A DNA stretch of 64,000 bases from Sporomusa acidovorans (GCF_002257695.2 NZ_CP155571.1); one strand, 5' to 3'. Shown: positions 43,084-52,264, counted from the first letter of the stretch. Notes: generated from the letters alone by a model not told the origin. Numbers and translations: made by a program.

Positions 43084-44268
43084 TTAGCTATTATGTAGTG
43101 GTGGCGATGAGTATGCCTTTAAGGCAATAATTGGGTCGTAGAACTCGCCAGATTGTAACAGCTTATAAATAAGCGTTAGAATCTTTCTCGCCACCGCAAT
43201 AATAGCTTTCTTTTTGCCCAATTTTCCCTGATGTGACCAAAACCAAAGTGCAAACGGACTATTGCGTACTCGTACAGATGCCCAAGCTACCTGACATAAA
43301 ATAGACTTTATATATGGATTGCCGTGTAAAATCTTTCTGGATTTAACCTTTCCAGCACTTTCATCATTACGAGGCGATAATCCGGCCCAGGAACATAGCT
43401 TTGCATCGGTGCTAAAATAATTATGGGGAACCGGACTAATTTCGGCGATAACAGTTTGAGCAGCTAAGGTATCTACACCTGGTATAGAGTCTAGCTGTTC
43501 CACTACAGATTGATAAGGCTCAATTACTTCTTGCATAATAGCTAAGATTTCGTCAATTTCACTTTGGACTTGGTCTATTTTAGTAAGTAGGGTATGGAGT
43601 AATCTTCGTTCAAGTAGAGTGAGCTTGCCTTTAATTGCAGCATGGATTTCTTCATTGGAAGCTTTTACACGTCGGTCCACCGCTTCGATAACATCGGCTG
43701 ACAGGAGGTAACCTTTTTCTGATAGCTTATATAACAGCCTTCTTCCACTAACCCCATAAATATTGCTAATAACGGATGATAACTTGAAGCCATGCGTCTG
43801 CAAAAACTTTTCTAAACGATTTACATATCGGCTCTTTTCTCCCGTAAATGATCGATAAAGCCTGGAATACTCTCGTAGTGTCCGGGTGATTTTGTCAGGT
43901 ATAAAACTGGGGCTTAATAGTCCATGCCTGAGTAATGTGGCTATCCATTCAGAGTCTTTTATATCGCTCTTTCTGCCTGGCAGATTTCGCATATGATGGG
44001 CATTGACTACAAGTAGGGATTGATAGTTACTGTGGAATTCTTCAATTGCTTCATATACTGGCCGCCAATACACACCCGTGCTTTCCATGGCAATATGATT
44101 ACAATCGTGGCGAACTAACCATTGAACCAATTCTTGTAAATCCTGTTGCATTGTCTTAAATTCAGCACGAATCACTTCTGGATTATCTGTTAGGCCCTTT
44201 AGTATACATACTTGCAGACTATCTCGATGTACATCAATTCCACAGCAACATTCCAAAAGGGCTTCCAT
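43084..44268 (-). CDS. IS110-family transposase (DEDD recombinase)
   Basis: The 394-residue protein has the N-terminal DEDD/RuvC-like domain (CCGIDVHRDSLQVCIL; MESTGVYWRPVYEAIE) and the C-terminal Transposase_20 domain (LDSIPGVDTLAAQTVIAEI; LCSWAGLSPRNDESAGKVKSRKILHGNPYIKSIL) that carries the active Ser. AGGAGTGATTT precedes the ATG. The frame is complete. Confidence 0.95.
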   Translation of the reverse strand: MEALLECCCGIDVHRDSLQVCILKGLTDNPEVIRAEFKTMQQDLQELVQWLVRHDCNHIAMESTGVYWRPVYEAIEEFHSNYQSLLVVNAHHMRNLPGRKSDIKDSEWIATLLRHGLLSPSFIPDKITRTLREYSRLYRSFTGEKSRYVNRLEKFLQTHGFKLSSVISNIYGVSGRRLLYKLSEKGYLLSADVIEAVDRRVKASNEEIHAAIKGKLTLLERRLLHTLLTKIDQVQSEIDEILAIMQEVIEPYQSVVEQLDSIPGVDTLAAQTVIAEISPVPHNYFSTDAKLCSWAGLSPRNDESAGKVKSRKILHGNPYIKSILCQVAWASVRVRNSPFALWFWSHQGKLGKKKAIIAVARKILTLIYKLLQSGEFYDPIIALKAYSSPPLHNS

Positions 44269-44400
44269 CTAAATCACTCCTACTATTTTAAGTGCAGGAA
44301 GATTGTCTGATAGAAAAAGTTTATTGTACGCTGTTTAACAGCAGTTCTCTGTACTCAAAGACAACCCGATCATGTTCTCAAAGCGGAGTAATCTCCAAAC
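44269..44400 (-). ncRNA. Candidate bridge-RNA region of the IS110 element
   Basis: This non-coding stretch directly upstream of the transposase contains small palindromes such as GCTGTTTAACAGC and no gene. In IS110 relatives the end next to the recombinase start encodes a bridge RNA that pairs with target and donor DNA. No RNA structure has been demonstrated here, and the other flank remains possible. Confidence 0.3.
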
Positions 44401-44502
44401 CGTCCCTCGATCTTATCCTGCTTCTTCGAGTATAGCATAATTATCGTTATTTTCATCAGCTCTGCTGTGTCAATTATTGTCATGGCTGTTCCCTGACTCA
44501 TG

Positions 44503-44588
44503 TTAAATCTGCCAGGTAACAAGGAACCTTTCCGCTGCGTTATTAACCCCTTAACAGGCAAGTTGAGAACCGTCCCTGCTTGCTATGG
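44503..44588 (-). repeat. Family C repeat copy C2
   Basis: On the minus strand it reads TAGCAAGCAGGGACGGTTCT, then CAACTTGCC, AAGGGGTTAA and CCTGGCAG, closely matching 58508-58590. The GCAAGC and CTTGC parts can pair. Confidence 0.7.
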
Positions 44589-44594
44589 TCAACT

Positions 44595-44623
44595 AAAAAA
44601 TCGCGCACAAAACGCGATTTTTT
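44595..44623 (-). terminator. Terminator after the rubredoxin remnant/uvrC
   Basis: AAAAAATCGCG and CGCGATTTTTT form an 11-bp stem with a 7-base loop. It is 10 bases past the rubredoxin stop and T-rich on both strands. Confidence 0.85.
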
Positions 44624-44632
44624 TATTCCCTT

Positions 44633-44731
44633 TTATAGTTTTTCAAACTGATCTTTACCAACACCGCAAATAGGACATTGCCAATCCTTCGGCAAATCCG
44701 CAAAGGCCGTTCCCGGCTTGACGCCATGGTC
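44633..44731 (-). pseudogene. Truncated rubredoxin (C-terminal part)
   Basis: Thirty-two codons read DHGVKPGTAFADLPKDW then CPICGVGKDQFEKL and stop, exactly the second half of rubredoxin with one of the two iron-binding CxxC motifs. The first 20 or so residues, including the other CxxC, are missing, and the in-frame codon before them is TAG. The fragment begins 8 bases after the uvrC stop, so a deletion joined the two. It cannot bind iron as rubredoxin does. Confidence 0.85.
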
Positions 44732-44739
44732 CTATAGGA

Positions 44740-46533
44740 TTACAAGTTTTTATTACGAAAAAAATTATACACAGCCTCAGCCGCCGGCAGCGTCATGCCC
44801 TCAACCTTGGCAAGTTCCGCCACTTCAGCCGCCTTGATTTTCGCCAAACTGCCAAAATGATGCCAGAGCGCCTGACGGCGTTTGGCGCCAATACCCGGAA
44901 TATGATCCAGCACCGATACCAGATTGCGCTTGGAGCGCAGTTTGCGGTGATAGGTTATGGCGAAGCGGTGCGCCTCATCCCGGATGCGCTGCACCAGATA
45001 GAGAGACTGGGAGTGGCGTGGCAGGATCAGCGGTTCGCTGATTCCTTCTTTAAATATATGCTCAAATTCTTTAGCTAGGCCCACTACCATGACCGCCTGC
45101 AGGCCGGCGGCGCGGATAACCGGCAGAGCGGCGTTAAGCTGGCCTTTGCCCCCGTCAATGATGATCAGGTCAGGAACCGGCCCTTTCGCTAAGGCGTCAC
45201 GATAACGCCGTCCCACAACTTCCTGCATGGACTTAAAATCATCAGGTTTGCCTTCCACCGTTTTCAGCTTGTAGCGGCGATATTCATTTTTATTGGGTTG
45301 GCCGCCCTCAAATACCACCATTGACGCCACTGTCTCCGACCCCTGGATATGCGAAATGTCAAAGCATTCAATCCGTTCCGGGGGAACCGTCAGCCCCAAA
45401 TGCTGCCCCAGTTCGGCCGCCGCCCCGGCTGTCTTCTCTTGATCGGCAGCCAGTCGCGCAGCCTGCTCCTGTAATACAATGGCCGCATTGCCTGCCGCCA
45501 TGTTAACCAAATCTTTCTTGGTGCCGCGTTTAGGCGTTTCCACCTGCACCCGCCCGCCCTTGCTGCCGCTCAGCCATTCGGCCAGCAGCTGCTGTTCCTC
45601 AAGCGCCAGCGGCAGCAGGATTTCACGGGGAATAAAGGCTGCCTGACTGTAGTACTGCTTAATGAAAGCTGTCAGCATGTTCTGATCGGTTTCATCTTCA
45701 CCGCCTGACAACATAAAATGGTCACGTCCCACCATTTTGCCGCTGCGGATGAAAAATACCTGGGCACAAGTGCCGGCGGCCGAACGGGCCAAGCCGATGG
45801 CATCCTGGTCACCACTGCCGGTCACAATGTTTTGCTTTTCGATAATCTTTTCCACGGCCGTTAGCTGATCACGCAAACGGGCCGCCTGCTCAAACTCCAG
45901 GGCTTCCGCCGCCTCAGCCATAAGCCGTCTGAGGTTTTTGACCACCGTGTCACTGCGTCCCTCCAGAAACAGTTCCACTGCCTTAATCATTTCCCGATAG
46001 GCATCCTGATCCACCTTGCCGGAACAGGGCGCCAGGCAGCGTTTAATATGATGTTCCAAGCAAGGCCGCTTGGCGTCAAGGCGGCGGCAGGAACGCAGCG
46101 GGAATAACGTTTTGAGCAGCCGCAAGGTTTCATGCACGGCCCCGGCGCTGGTATAGGGGCCAAAGTACCTAGCACCGTCTTTAACCACTTTACGGGTGGC
46201 ATATACCCGGGGATATTCTTCGGCTGTTACTTTGATATAAGGATAGGTTTTGTCATCCCGCAGGCTGATATTATACTTAGGGCGATGTTTTTTGATCAGA
46301 TTGCATTCCAGAATCAGTGCTTCTATCTCTGATGCGGTAATAATGTATTCCAGATCGGCGATACGCGCCACCATCGCCAACACCTTGGGGGAATGGTTGC
46401 GGCTGGACTGAAAGTAAGAGCGTACCCTGTTTTTTAAATTAATGGCTTTGCCGACATAAATAATCCGGCCTTTGTCGTCTTTCATCAGGTAAACGCCCGG
46501 CTTATCCGGCAAAAGCGCCAGCTTTTCTTCCAC
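44740..46533 (-). CDS. uvrC: Excinuclease ABC subunit C
   Basis: The 597-residue nuclease makes both incisions in nucleotide excision repair. It has an N-terminal GIY-YIG domain (KPGVYLMKDDKGRIIYVGKAINLKNRVRSYF), a Cys cluster (CRRLDAKRPCLEHHIKRCLAPC), a UVR motif (LEFEQAARLRDQLTAVEKI), the RNase H-like domain (ECFDISHIQGSETVASMVVF; DLIIIDGGKGQL) and C-terminal HhH repeats (IPGIGAKRRQALWHHFG). The start is probably GTG 46533, but AAAGGAGG lies closer to an in-frame ATT seven codons earlier (46554). Confidence 0.96.
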   Translation of the reverse strand: MEEKLALLPDKPGVYLMKDDKGRIIYVGKAINLKNRVRSYFQSSRNHSPKVLAMVARIADLEYIITASEIEALILECNLIKKHRPKYNISLRDDKTYPYIKVTAEEYPRVYATRKVVKDGARYFGPYTSAGAVHETLRLLKTLFPLRSCRRLDAKRPCLEHHIKRCLAPCSGKVDQDAYREMIKAVELFLEGRSDTVVKNLRRLMAEAAEALEFEQAARLRDQLTAVEKIIEKQNIVTGSGDQDAIGLARSAAGTCAQVFFIRSGKMVGRDHFMLSGGEDETDQNMLTAFIKQYYSQAAFIPREILLPLALEEQQLLAEWLSGSKGGRVQVETPKRGTKKDLVNMAAGNAAIVLQEQAARLAADQEKTAGAAAELGQHLGLTVPPERIECFDISHIQGSETVASMVVFEGGQPNKNEYRRYKLKTVEGKPDDFKSMQEVVGRRYRDALAKGPVPDLIIIDGGKGQLNAALPVIRAAGLQAVMVVGLAKEFEHIFKEGISEPLILPRHSQSLYLVQRIRDEAHRFAITYHRKLRSKRNLVSVLDHIPGIGAKRRQALWHHFGSLAKIKAAEVAELAKVEGMTLPAAEAVYNFFRNKNL

Positions 46534-46572
46534 TATGGAAGCTACAACAGCAATGACCGTACACCTCCTTTG

Positions 46573-49407
46573 CTATTGCCGCGGACCACGGGCCAACACA
46601 GGCGCCAAAAATTGACCGGTATAAGACACCGGCACGGCCGCCACTTGTTCCGGCGTACCCTGGGCCACAATCGTCCCGCCCCGTTTGCCGCCTTCCGGAC
46701 CAAGATCGATCAAATAATCCGCCGTTTTTATCACATCCAGATTATGTTCAATCACCACCACCGTATCTCCGCCGTCAACCAGCCGCTGCAGCACCATGAG
46801 TAAGCGGTGAATATCGGCCGTGTGCAGCCCGGTAGTCGGTTCATCCAGGATATATAAGGTTTTGCCGGTGCTGCGGCGTGCCAGTTCGGTTGCCAGCTTA
46901 ATCCGCTGGGCCTCACCGCCCGACAGTTGGGTAGCCGGCTGACCCAATTTAATATACCCCAGACCGACATCCTGCAAGACCTGCAGTTTCCGGTGAATCT
47001 TGGGGATATTCTGAAAGAATTCCACCGCCTCGTCAACCACCATATTAAGGACATCGGCAATACTCTTGCCTTTATAACGGACCTCCAGCGTTTCCCGGTT
47101 ATATCTGGCGCCTTTGCATACCTCGCAGGGCACATACACATCCGGCAAAAAATGCATTTCAATCTTAATAATTCCGTCGCCCTTGCAAGCTTCGCAGCGG
47201 CCGCCTTTAACGTTAAAACTAAAGCGTCCCGGGCGATAGCCGCGCATTTTGGCTTCAGGCGTCTGGCTGAAAACTTCGCGAATATTATCAAAAAGGCTTG
47301 TATAGGTAGCAGGATTGGAGCGCGGCGTGCGGCCAATCGGCGACTGGTCAATATCGATAATTTTATCAATATATTCCAAGCCGCGAATTGCCTGATGTTC
47401 CCCCGGACGGGCATGGCTGCCGCGATACAGTTGACTGGCCAGCCCTTTGTACAGGATTTCATTAACCAGCGTGCTCTTGCCGGAGCCTGATACCCCGGTA
47501 ACAGCCGTGAATACCCCCAGCGGGAAACGGGCGTTAACCTTTTTAAGATTATTTTCCTTAGCCCCAATGACTTCCAGCCACTTGCCATTAGGCTGCCGGC
47601 GCACGGCCGGTACCGGTATGGCTTTACGACCGCTCAAATATTGACCGGTAATCGAAGCTTCGCAAGCCTTGATTTCCTCTACAGTTCCCTGGGCGACGAC
47701 CATGCCGCCGTCAGCCCCGGCCGCCGGTCCGATATCGATAATATGATCAGCCGCATACATCGTATCCTCATCATGTTCCACGACCAGCAGCGTGTTGCCT
47801 AAGTTTCTCATTTGTTTCAAAGTAGCAAGCAGCCTGTTATTATCCCGTTGGTGAAGACCGATACTGGGCTCGTCCAGAATATAGAGCACCCCAACCAGGC
47901 CGGATCCGATCTGGGTGGCCAGCCTGATCCGCTGGGCCTCGCCGCCGGAAAGGGTACCGGCGGCCCGGTCAAGTGTCAGATAATCCAGACCGACATTCAG
48001 TAAAAATCCCAGTCTGGCGTTAATTTCCTTTAAAATTTGGCGGGCAATCACCGTTTCCCGTTCAGTGAGTTGCAAATGACTAAAGAATTCTTTGGACTCA
48101 GCCACTGTCATCTTAGTAACTTCATTAATATTCTTGCCGCCAACCTTTACGGCAAGCGCTTCGGGTTTAAGCCTGGCCCCCTTGCACGCCGGGCAGGGCT
48201 TGGAGCTCATATATTCTTCGATTTCCTCCCGCGCCCAGTCTGAGGTCGACTCACGGTGCCTGCGGGTAAGTAGCGGCACAACTCCCTCAAAGTTGGAGTG
48301 ATAGGTCTTGGTCTCGCCATACATGTTTTCGTACCGGAAAGTAAATTTATCCTGACCGGCTCCATAAAGAATAAGCTCCTTAAGATTGTCAGGCATCTTC
48401 TCCCAGGTATCATAAAGCGTATGGCCATACTGCTCCAGCACAGCCTCCAGCTGGCACATAAAATAAGAGTTTGTGCTTTTGCTGAGCGGCGCAATTACAC
48501 CGTCGATAAATGACTTGCCTGGGTCGGGAATAACCAGCGCCGGGTCAATCTCCAGATTGTTGCCCAGCCCGGTACATTCCGGACAAGCGCCAAAAGGGCT
48601 GTTAAAAGAAAACATGCGGGGGGCAATCTCCGGCAGGCTGATACCGCAGTCCACACAGGCGAAATTCTGACTAAAAATCAGTTCCTTGCTGCCGCCGACA
48701 TCCACGGTAACAATACCGCCACCCAATTTCAGGGAGGTTTCCAGCGAATCGGCCAACCGGCTGTCTACGCCCTCACGCACAATAATCCGGTCAACAACTA
48801 CTTCAATGGTATGCTTCTTATTTTTTTCCAGCTTAATTTCATCGGCAATATCATAAATTTCGCCATCCACTCGCACCCGGACATAGCCATTTTTCCGGAT
48901 GTCCTCCAGAATTTTTTGATGCTCGCCTTTTTTACCGCGCACCACGGGTGCCATCAGGCTCAGCCTGGAGCCCTCGCCCAAGGCCAGCAGCTGGTCAACC
49001 ATCTGCTCAACCGTCTGCTGGCTGATGGGCTTACCGCATTTGGGGCAATAGGGCCGCCCCGCCCGGGCAAACAACAGGCGCAGATAATCGTACACCTCGG
49101 TCACGGTCCCCACTGTCGAACGCGGATTGCGGCTGGTGGTCTTCTGGTCAATAGATATGGCCGGCGACAAACCCTCAATATAGTCGACATCCGGTTTGTC
49201 CATTTGCCCCAGAAACTGGCGGGCATAAGCCGAGAGCGACTCCACATAGCGGCGCTGCCCCTCGGCATAAATGGTGTCAAACGCCAATGAAGATTTGCCC
49301 GAACCACTGAGGCCGGTAATAACCACAAGCTTATCGCGCGGAATGGTTATATCTATGTTTTTTAAATTATGTTGTCTGGCACCTTTAATGATAATTTGAT
49401 CTGGCAT
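46573..49407 (-). CDS. uvrA: Excinuclease ABC subunit A
   Basis: The 944-residue damage-recognition ATPase has two ABC modules: Walker A GLSGSGKSSLAF and GVSGSGKSTLVN, two LSGGEAQRI signatures and zinc-binding clusters (CVDCGISLPEI with CPECTGLG; CEACKGDGIIKIEMHFLPD with CEVCKGARYN). It starts at ATG 49407. It is 39 bases from uvrC and is divided from uvrB by a plus-strand coiled-coil gene. Confidence 0.98.
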   Translation of the reverse strand: MPDQIIIKGARQHNLKNIDITIPRDKLVVITGLSGSGKSSLAFDTIYAEGQRRYVESLSAYARQFLGQMDKPDVDYIEGLSPAISIDQKTTSRNPRSTVGTVTEVYDYLRLLFARAGRPYCPKCGKPISQQTVEQMVDQLLALGEGSRLSLMAPVVRGKKGEHQKILEDIRKNGYVRVRVDGEIYDIADEIKLEKNKKHTIEVVVDRIIVREGVDSRLADSLETSLKLGGGIVTVDVGGSKELIFSQNFACVDCGISLPEIAPRMFSFNSPFGACPECTGLGNNLEIDPALVIPDPGKSFIDGVIAPLSKSTNSYFMCQLEAVLEQYGHTLYDTWEKMPDNLKELILYGAGQDKFTFRYENMYGETKTYHSNFEGVVPLLTRRHRESTSDWAREEIEEYMSSKPCPACKGARLKPEALAVKVGGKNINEVTKMTVAESKEFFSHLQLTERETVIARQILKEINARLGFLLNVGLDYLTLDRAAGTLSGGEAQRIRLATQIGSGLVGVLYILDEPSIGLHQRDNNRLLATLKQMRNLGNTLLVVEHDEDTMYAADHIIDIGPAAGADGGMVVAQGTVEEIKACEASITGQYLSGRKAIPVPAVRRQPNGKWLEVIGAKENNLKKVNARFPLGVFTAVTGVSGSGKSTLVNEILYKGLASQLYRGSHARPGEHQAIRGLEYIDKIIDIDQSPIGRTPRSNPATYTSLFDNIREVFSQTPEAKMRGYRPGRFSFNVKGGRCEACKGDGIIKIEMHFLPDVYVPCEVCKGARYNRETLEVRYKGKSIADVLNMVVDEAVEFFQNIPKIHRKLQVLQDVGLGYIKLGQPATQLSGGEAQRIKLATELARRSTGKTLYILDEPTTGLHTADIHRLLMVLQRLVDGGDTVVVIEHNLDVIKTADYLIDLGPEGGKRGGTIVAQGTPEQVAAVPVSYTGQFLAPVLARGPRQ

Positions 49408-49586
49408 CTTTCGGTTCCCCTTTTAGACTACTATATATTAATTGATACTAATTATCTAACTTATATATTATAGCAGTATTCTGCTGATAATGATAGCCGT
49501 CTGTAACAGCAAAATATACTTGTCTTACCCGGCGGCAACAGGTACAATAATGAATAGAACTATTTATTGGCATCATGGAGGATAGT

Positions 49587-50048
49587 ATGAGCGAAGAACG
49601 CTTTGACAGACTGGAAAAAATGCTGATCCAACACCAAAACCAGCTGAATCAAATGCAGACCATGATGGAGCAGCTTATTAAAATGGTGGGTCACAATAAT
49701 GCGGTCACAGAAGAACTCTGTGAGCGCGTGGATAAACTGGAAACCAGGTTCGATAATCTGGAAACTAGGTTCGATAAACTGGAAACTAGGTTCGATAATC
49801 TGGAAACCAGGTTCGATAATCTGGAAACCAGGTTCGATAATCTGGAAGCCAGATTCGATAACCTGGAAACTAGGCTTGATAACCATGAACTGCAAACTCA
49901 GGCCGGTTTTCAAGGACTTACCGCTATGGTTAACTTGCTTGGTGAAAAGTTGGATGCCATACCCCGCCTGGAAGCCAAGCTGGATATCCTTAATAACCGC
50001 CTCCTGGAGACAGAAACTGATGTTCGCCTGCTCAAAAAAGCACTATAA
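49587..50048 (+). CDS. Coiled-coil heptad-repeat protein of unknown function
   Basis: The 153-residue protein is nearly all coiled coil. Residues 51-99 are seven tandem heptads of LETRFDN type, encoded by seven 21-bp DNA repeats (49737-49883) that differ by few bases. The N-terminus (SEERFDRLEKMLIQHQNQ) and C-terminus (LEAKLDILNNRLLETETDVRLLKK) are also coiled coil. No signal peptide or membrane segment is seen. GGAGG lies six bases before the ATG at 49587. The gene is on the opposite strand to uvrA and uvrB, between them. I do not know its role; it resembles small DUF-type coiled-coil proteins found in Firmicutes. Confidence 0.8.
   Translation: MSEERFDRLEKMLIQHQNQLNQMQTMMEQLIKMVGHNNAVTEELCERVDKLETRFDNLETRFDKLETRFDNLETRFDNLETRFDNLEARFDNLETRLDNHELQTQAGFQGLTAMVNLLGEKLDAIPRLEAKLDILNNRLLETETDVRLLKKAL
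49737..49883 (+). repeat. Seven tandem 21-bp repeats within the coiled-coil gene
   Basis: The unit CTGGAAACCAGGTTCGATAA plus one base recurs seven times. The middle copies are almost identical in DNA, so copy number may change by slippage or recombination without losing frame. Confidence 0.93.
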
Positions 50049-50060
50049 ATTTTCTGCAAT

Positions 50061-50100
50061 CTATACAACATGCTAAAGTGTCTTGCAGACAGATGGCGTA
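50061..50100. repeat. Degenerate family A repeat A4
   Basis: CTATACAACATGCTAAAG and CTTGCAGACAGATGGCGT resemble the left half of A3 (40197) with several changes. It lies between the coiled-coil gene and the uvrB terminator. Confidence 0.4.
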
Positions 50101-50124
50101 TTAACCAAAATACTATTTCACCAA

Positions 50125-50160
50125 AAATCACCCGGTTCTATCCGTTCCGGATGATTTTTT
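50125..50160 (-). terminator. Terminator after uvrB
   Basis: AAAATCACCCGG and CCGGATGATTTTTT pair around an 11-base loop, with T runs on both sides. It begins at the uvrB stop and may serve the convergent coiled-coil gene as well. Confidence 0.75.
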
Positions 50161-52250
50161 TATTGGCTTTTCTTGCCTCTTGACCGTTTGGCCGGTTTAC
50201 TGCCGCCCGCTTTGGCCTTTACCGAACCGGCCCCGGCTTTCTGCCTGAGTTCAATGACCATATCCCGCAGTTCGGCGGCCCGCTCAAACTCCAGCTGTTT
50301 GGAAGCCAGCCGCATTTCTTTTTCCAGATTATCAGCCAGTTCCAGCATATCTTCGCGCTTCATATCGCCAATACGGTCAGCTTTGTAAGCAGCCGGGGCC
50401 TCCGCCACCTTAGTGGTCTCAATCAGTTCTTTAACCCGTTTTTCGATAGTTTTCGGGGTTATGCCATGTTCTTTATTATAAGCCACCTGAATTTCCCGGC
50501 GGCGCTCAGTCTCGCTAATTGCCCGGCGCATCGAATCGGTAATATTGTCGGCATACATGATAACCTTGCCATGGGCATTACGGGCTGCCCGGCCAATTGT
50601 CTGAATCAATGACGTCTCCGAACGAAGAAAGCCTTCTTTATCGGCGTCGAGAATGGTCACAAGCGATACTTCCGGCATATCCAGACCTTCCCGCAGCAAG
50701 TTAATACCGACTAAAACATCATGTACCCCGGAGCGCAAATCGCGAATAATCTCAACCCGCTCAATGGTTGCTATATCGGAATGAAGATAATTCACCTTAA
50801 TTCCCATGTTTTTCAGATATTCTGTCAGATTCTCCGCCATTTTCTTGGTAAGCGTGGTGACTAGCACCCGTTCATTGGCAGCCGTGCGCAGCCTGATTTC
50901 GTCAAGCAAATCATCCATTTGGCCCTTGATCGGCCGTACCTCGATTTCAGGGTCAACAAGACCGGTAGGGCGAATGATCTGCTGCGTAACCTGCTGGCCC
51001 GCCTTCTTCAGTTCATAAACGGCCGGTGTTGCCGAAACGTAGACAATCTGATTGATTCTGGCAGTAAATTCATCAAAAGTCAGCGGCCGGTTATCAAAGG
51101 CCGAAGGCAGCCGGAAACCGTTTGTCACCAGCGATTCCTTGCGGGACCGGTCACCGGCATACATGGCTCTAATCTGCGGTAAGGTAACATGAGATTCGTC
51201 AATAACAATCAGAAAATCCTCCGGAAAATAATCGACCAGCGTATAGGGCGCCTCACCCGCCTGCCGTTTCGTTAGATGCCGGGAATAATTTTCGATTCCG
51301 GAACAATACCCCATCTCCTGCAGCATTTCCAGATCATAGCGGGTGCGCTGTTCCAGCCGCTGAGCTTCCAACAGCTTATTGTTGGCTTTCAGATAAGCCA
51401 ACTGCTCCTCTAACTCGGTTTCAATATCCTGCACCGCCCGCAGCATATTTTCCCGGGAAGTAACATAGTGAGAGGCCGGATAAACGGCAATATGCTTACG
51501 TTCCGCCAGAATTTCACCTGTCAGGGTGTCGATCTCCAGAATTCGTTCAATTTCGTCGCCAAACAACTCGACCCGCAAAGCCTTTTCCCCATAAGCTGCC
51601 GGAAATATCTCAACAATGTCGCCCCGTACCCGGAAAGTCCCCCGGGTAAAGTTATAATCGTTGCGTTCATATTGAATTTCTACCAGCTTGCGCAGAATAT
51701 CATCCCGGTCTTTGGTCTGGCCCTGCCTTAACGATAAGACTAACCCCCGGTATTCATCCGGAGAGCCCAAACCATAAATGCAGGACACACTGGCTACGAT
51801 AATGACATCCCGCCGTTCAAACAGCGAGCTGGTAGCCGAGTGGCGCAGCTTATCAATTTCATCATTAATCGAAGCGTCTTTCTCAATATAGGTATCTGTT
51901 TGCGCAATATAAGCTTCCGGCTGGTAATAATCATAATAACTGACAAAATACTCAACCGCATTATTGGGGAAAAACTCTTTAAACTCGCTGGCTAATTGCG
52001 CAGCAAGTGTTTTGTTGTGAGCAATGACCAAGGTTGGCTTTTGCACAGCTTCAATGACTTTCGCCACAGTAAAAGTTTTACCTGTGCCGGTAGCTCCCAA
52101 AAGGACCTGCGCCGCATCACCCTGTGTAATTCCTGCCGCTAGTTGGGCAATAGCCGCCGGCTGGTCGCCTGTAGGCACAAACGGCGCTTCCACTTTAAAA
52201 GGAATGCCTCCGTCCTGGTGAACCGTATTCAGTTTGGGTACAGTAGCCAT
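50160..52250 (-). CDS. uvrB: Excinuclease ABC subunit B
   Basis: The 696-residue helicase-like protein loads UvrC at damage. Motifs: GATGTGKTFTVAKV (Walker A), the beta-hairpin YYDYYQPEAYIAQTDTYIEKD, DESHVTLPQ (motif II), VSATPAVYE, QTIGRAARN and a C-terminal UVR domain (EMRLASKQLEFERAAELRDMV). The ATG at 52250 (MATVPKL) has AGGTGAT upstream. It starts 15 bases after minJ. Confidence 0.97.
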   Translation of the reverse strand: MATVPKLNTVHQDGGIPFKVEAPFVPTGDQPAAIAQLAAGITQGDAAQVLLGATGTGKTFTVAKVIEAVQKPTLVIAHNKTLAAQLASEFKEFFPNNAVEYFVSYYDYYQPEAYIAQTDTYIEKDASINDEIDKLRHSATSSLFERRDVIIVASVSCIYGLGSPDEYRGLVLSLRQGQTKDRDDILRKLVEIQYERNDYNFTRGTFRVRGDIVEIFPAAYGEKALRVELFGDEIERILEIDTLTGEILAERKHIAVYPASHYVTSRENMLRAVQDIETELEEQLAYLKANNKLLEAQRLEQRTRYDLEMLQEMGYCSGIENYSRHLTKRQAGEAPYTLVDYFPEDFLIVIDESHVTLPQIRAMYAGDRSRKESLVTNGFRLPSAFDNRPLTFDEFTARINQIVYVSATPAVYELKKAGQQVTQQIIRPTGLVDPEIEVRPIKGQMDDLLDEIRLRTAANERVLVTTLTKKMAENLTEYLKNMGIKVNYLHSDIATIERVEIIRDLRSGVHDVLVGINLLREGLDMPEVSLVTILDADKEGFLRSETSLIQTIGRAARNAHGKVIMYADNITDSMRRAISETERRREIQVAYNKEHGITPKTIEKRVKELIETTKVAEAPAAYKADRIGDMKREDMLELADNLEKEMRLASKQLEFERAAELRDMVIELRQKAGAGSVKAKAGGSKPAKRSRGKKSQ

Positions 52251-52264
52251 TATTATCACCTAAC

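Larger units (their letters stand above)
42990..44400 (-). mobile_element. IS110-family insertion sequence (approximate ends)
   Basis: An intact IS110-type transposase gene lies in about 1.4 kb between repeats of family C. IS110 elements lack clear terminal inverted repeats, so I cannot set the ends from sequence; the limits are an estimate. Both non-coding flanks (42980-43083 and 44269-44400) are candidates for the structured guide RNA these elements encode. Confidence 0.6.

Noticed and set aside
44370..44561. 63-codon minus-strand reading frame inside repeat C2 and the IS110 flank
   Set aside because: It spans a mobile repeat, has no good ribosome site and no recognisable protein features; it overlaps repeat sequence copied elsewhere without the frame.
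49408..49586. LexA/SOS operator between uvrA and the coiled-coil gene
   Set aside because: I searched for CGAAC-N4-GTTCG-like pairs and saw none; the region is AT rich with TATATTA repeats only.
49737..49883. CRISPR-like or regulatory tandem repeat
   Set aside because: The 21-bp units are in frame within a coiled-coil gene and code for heptads; no spacers.
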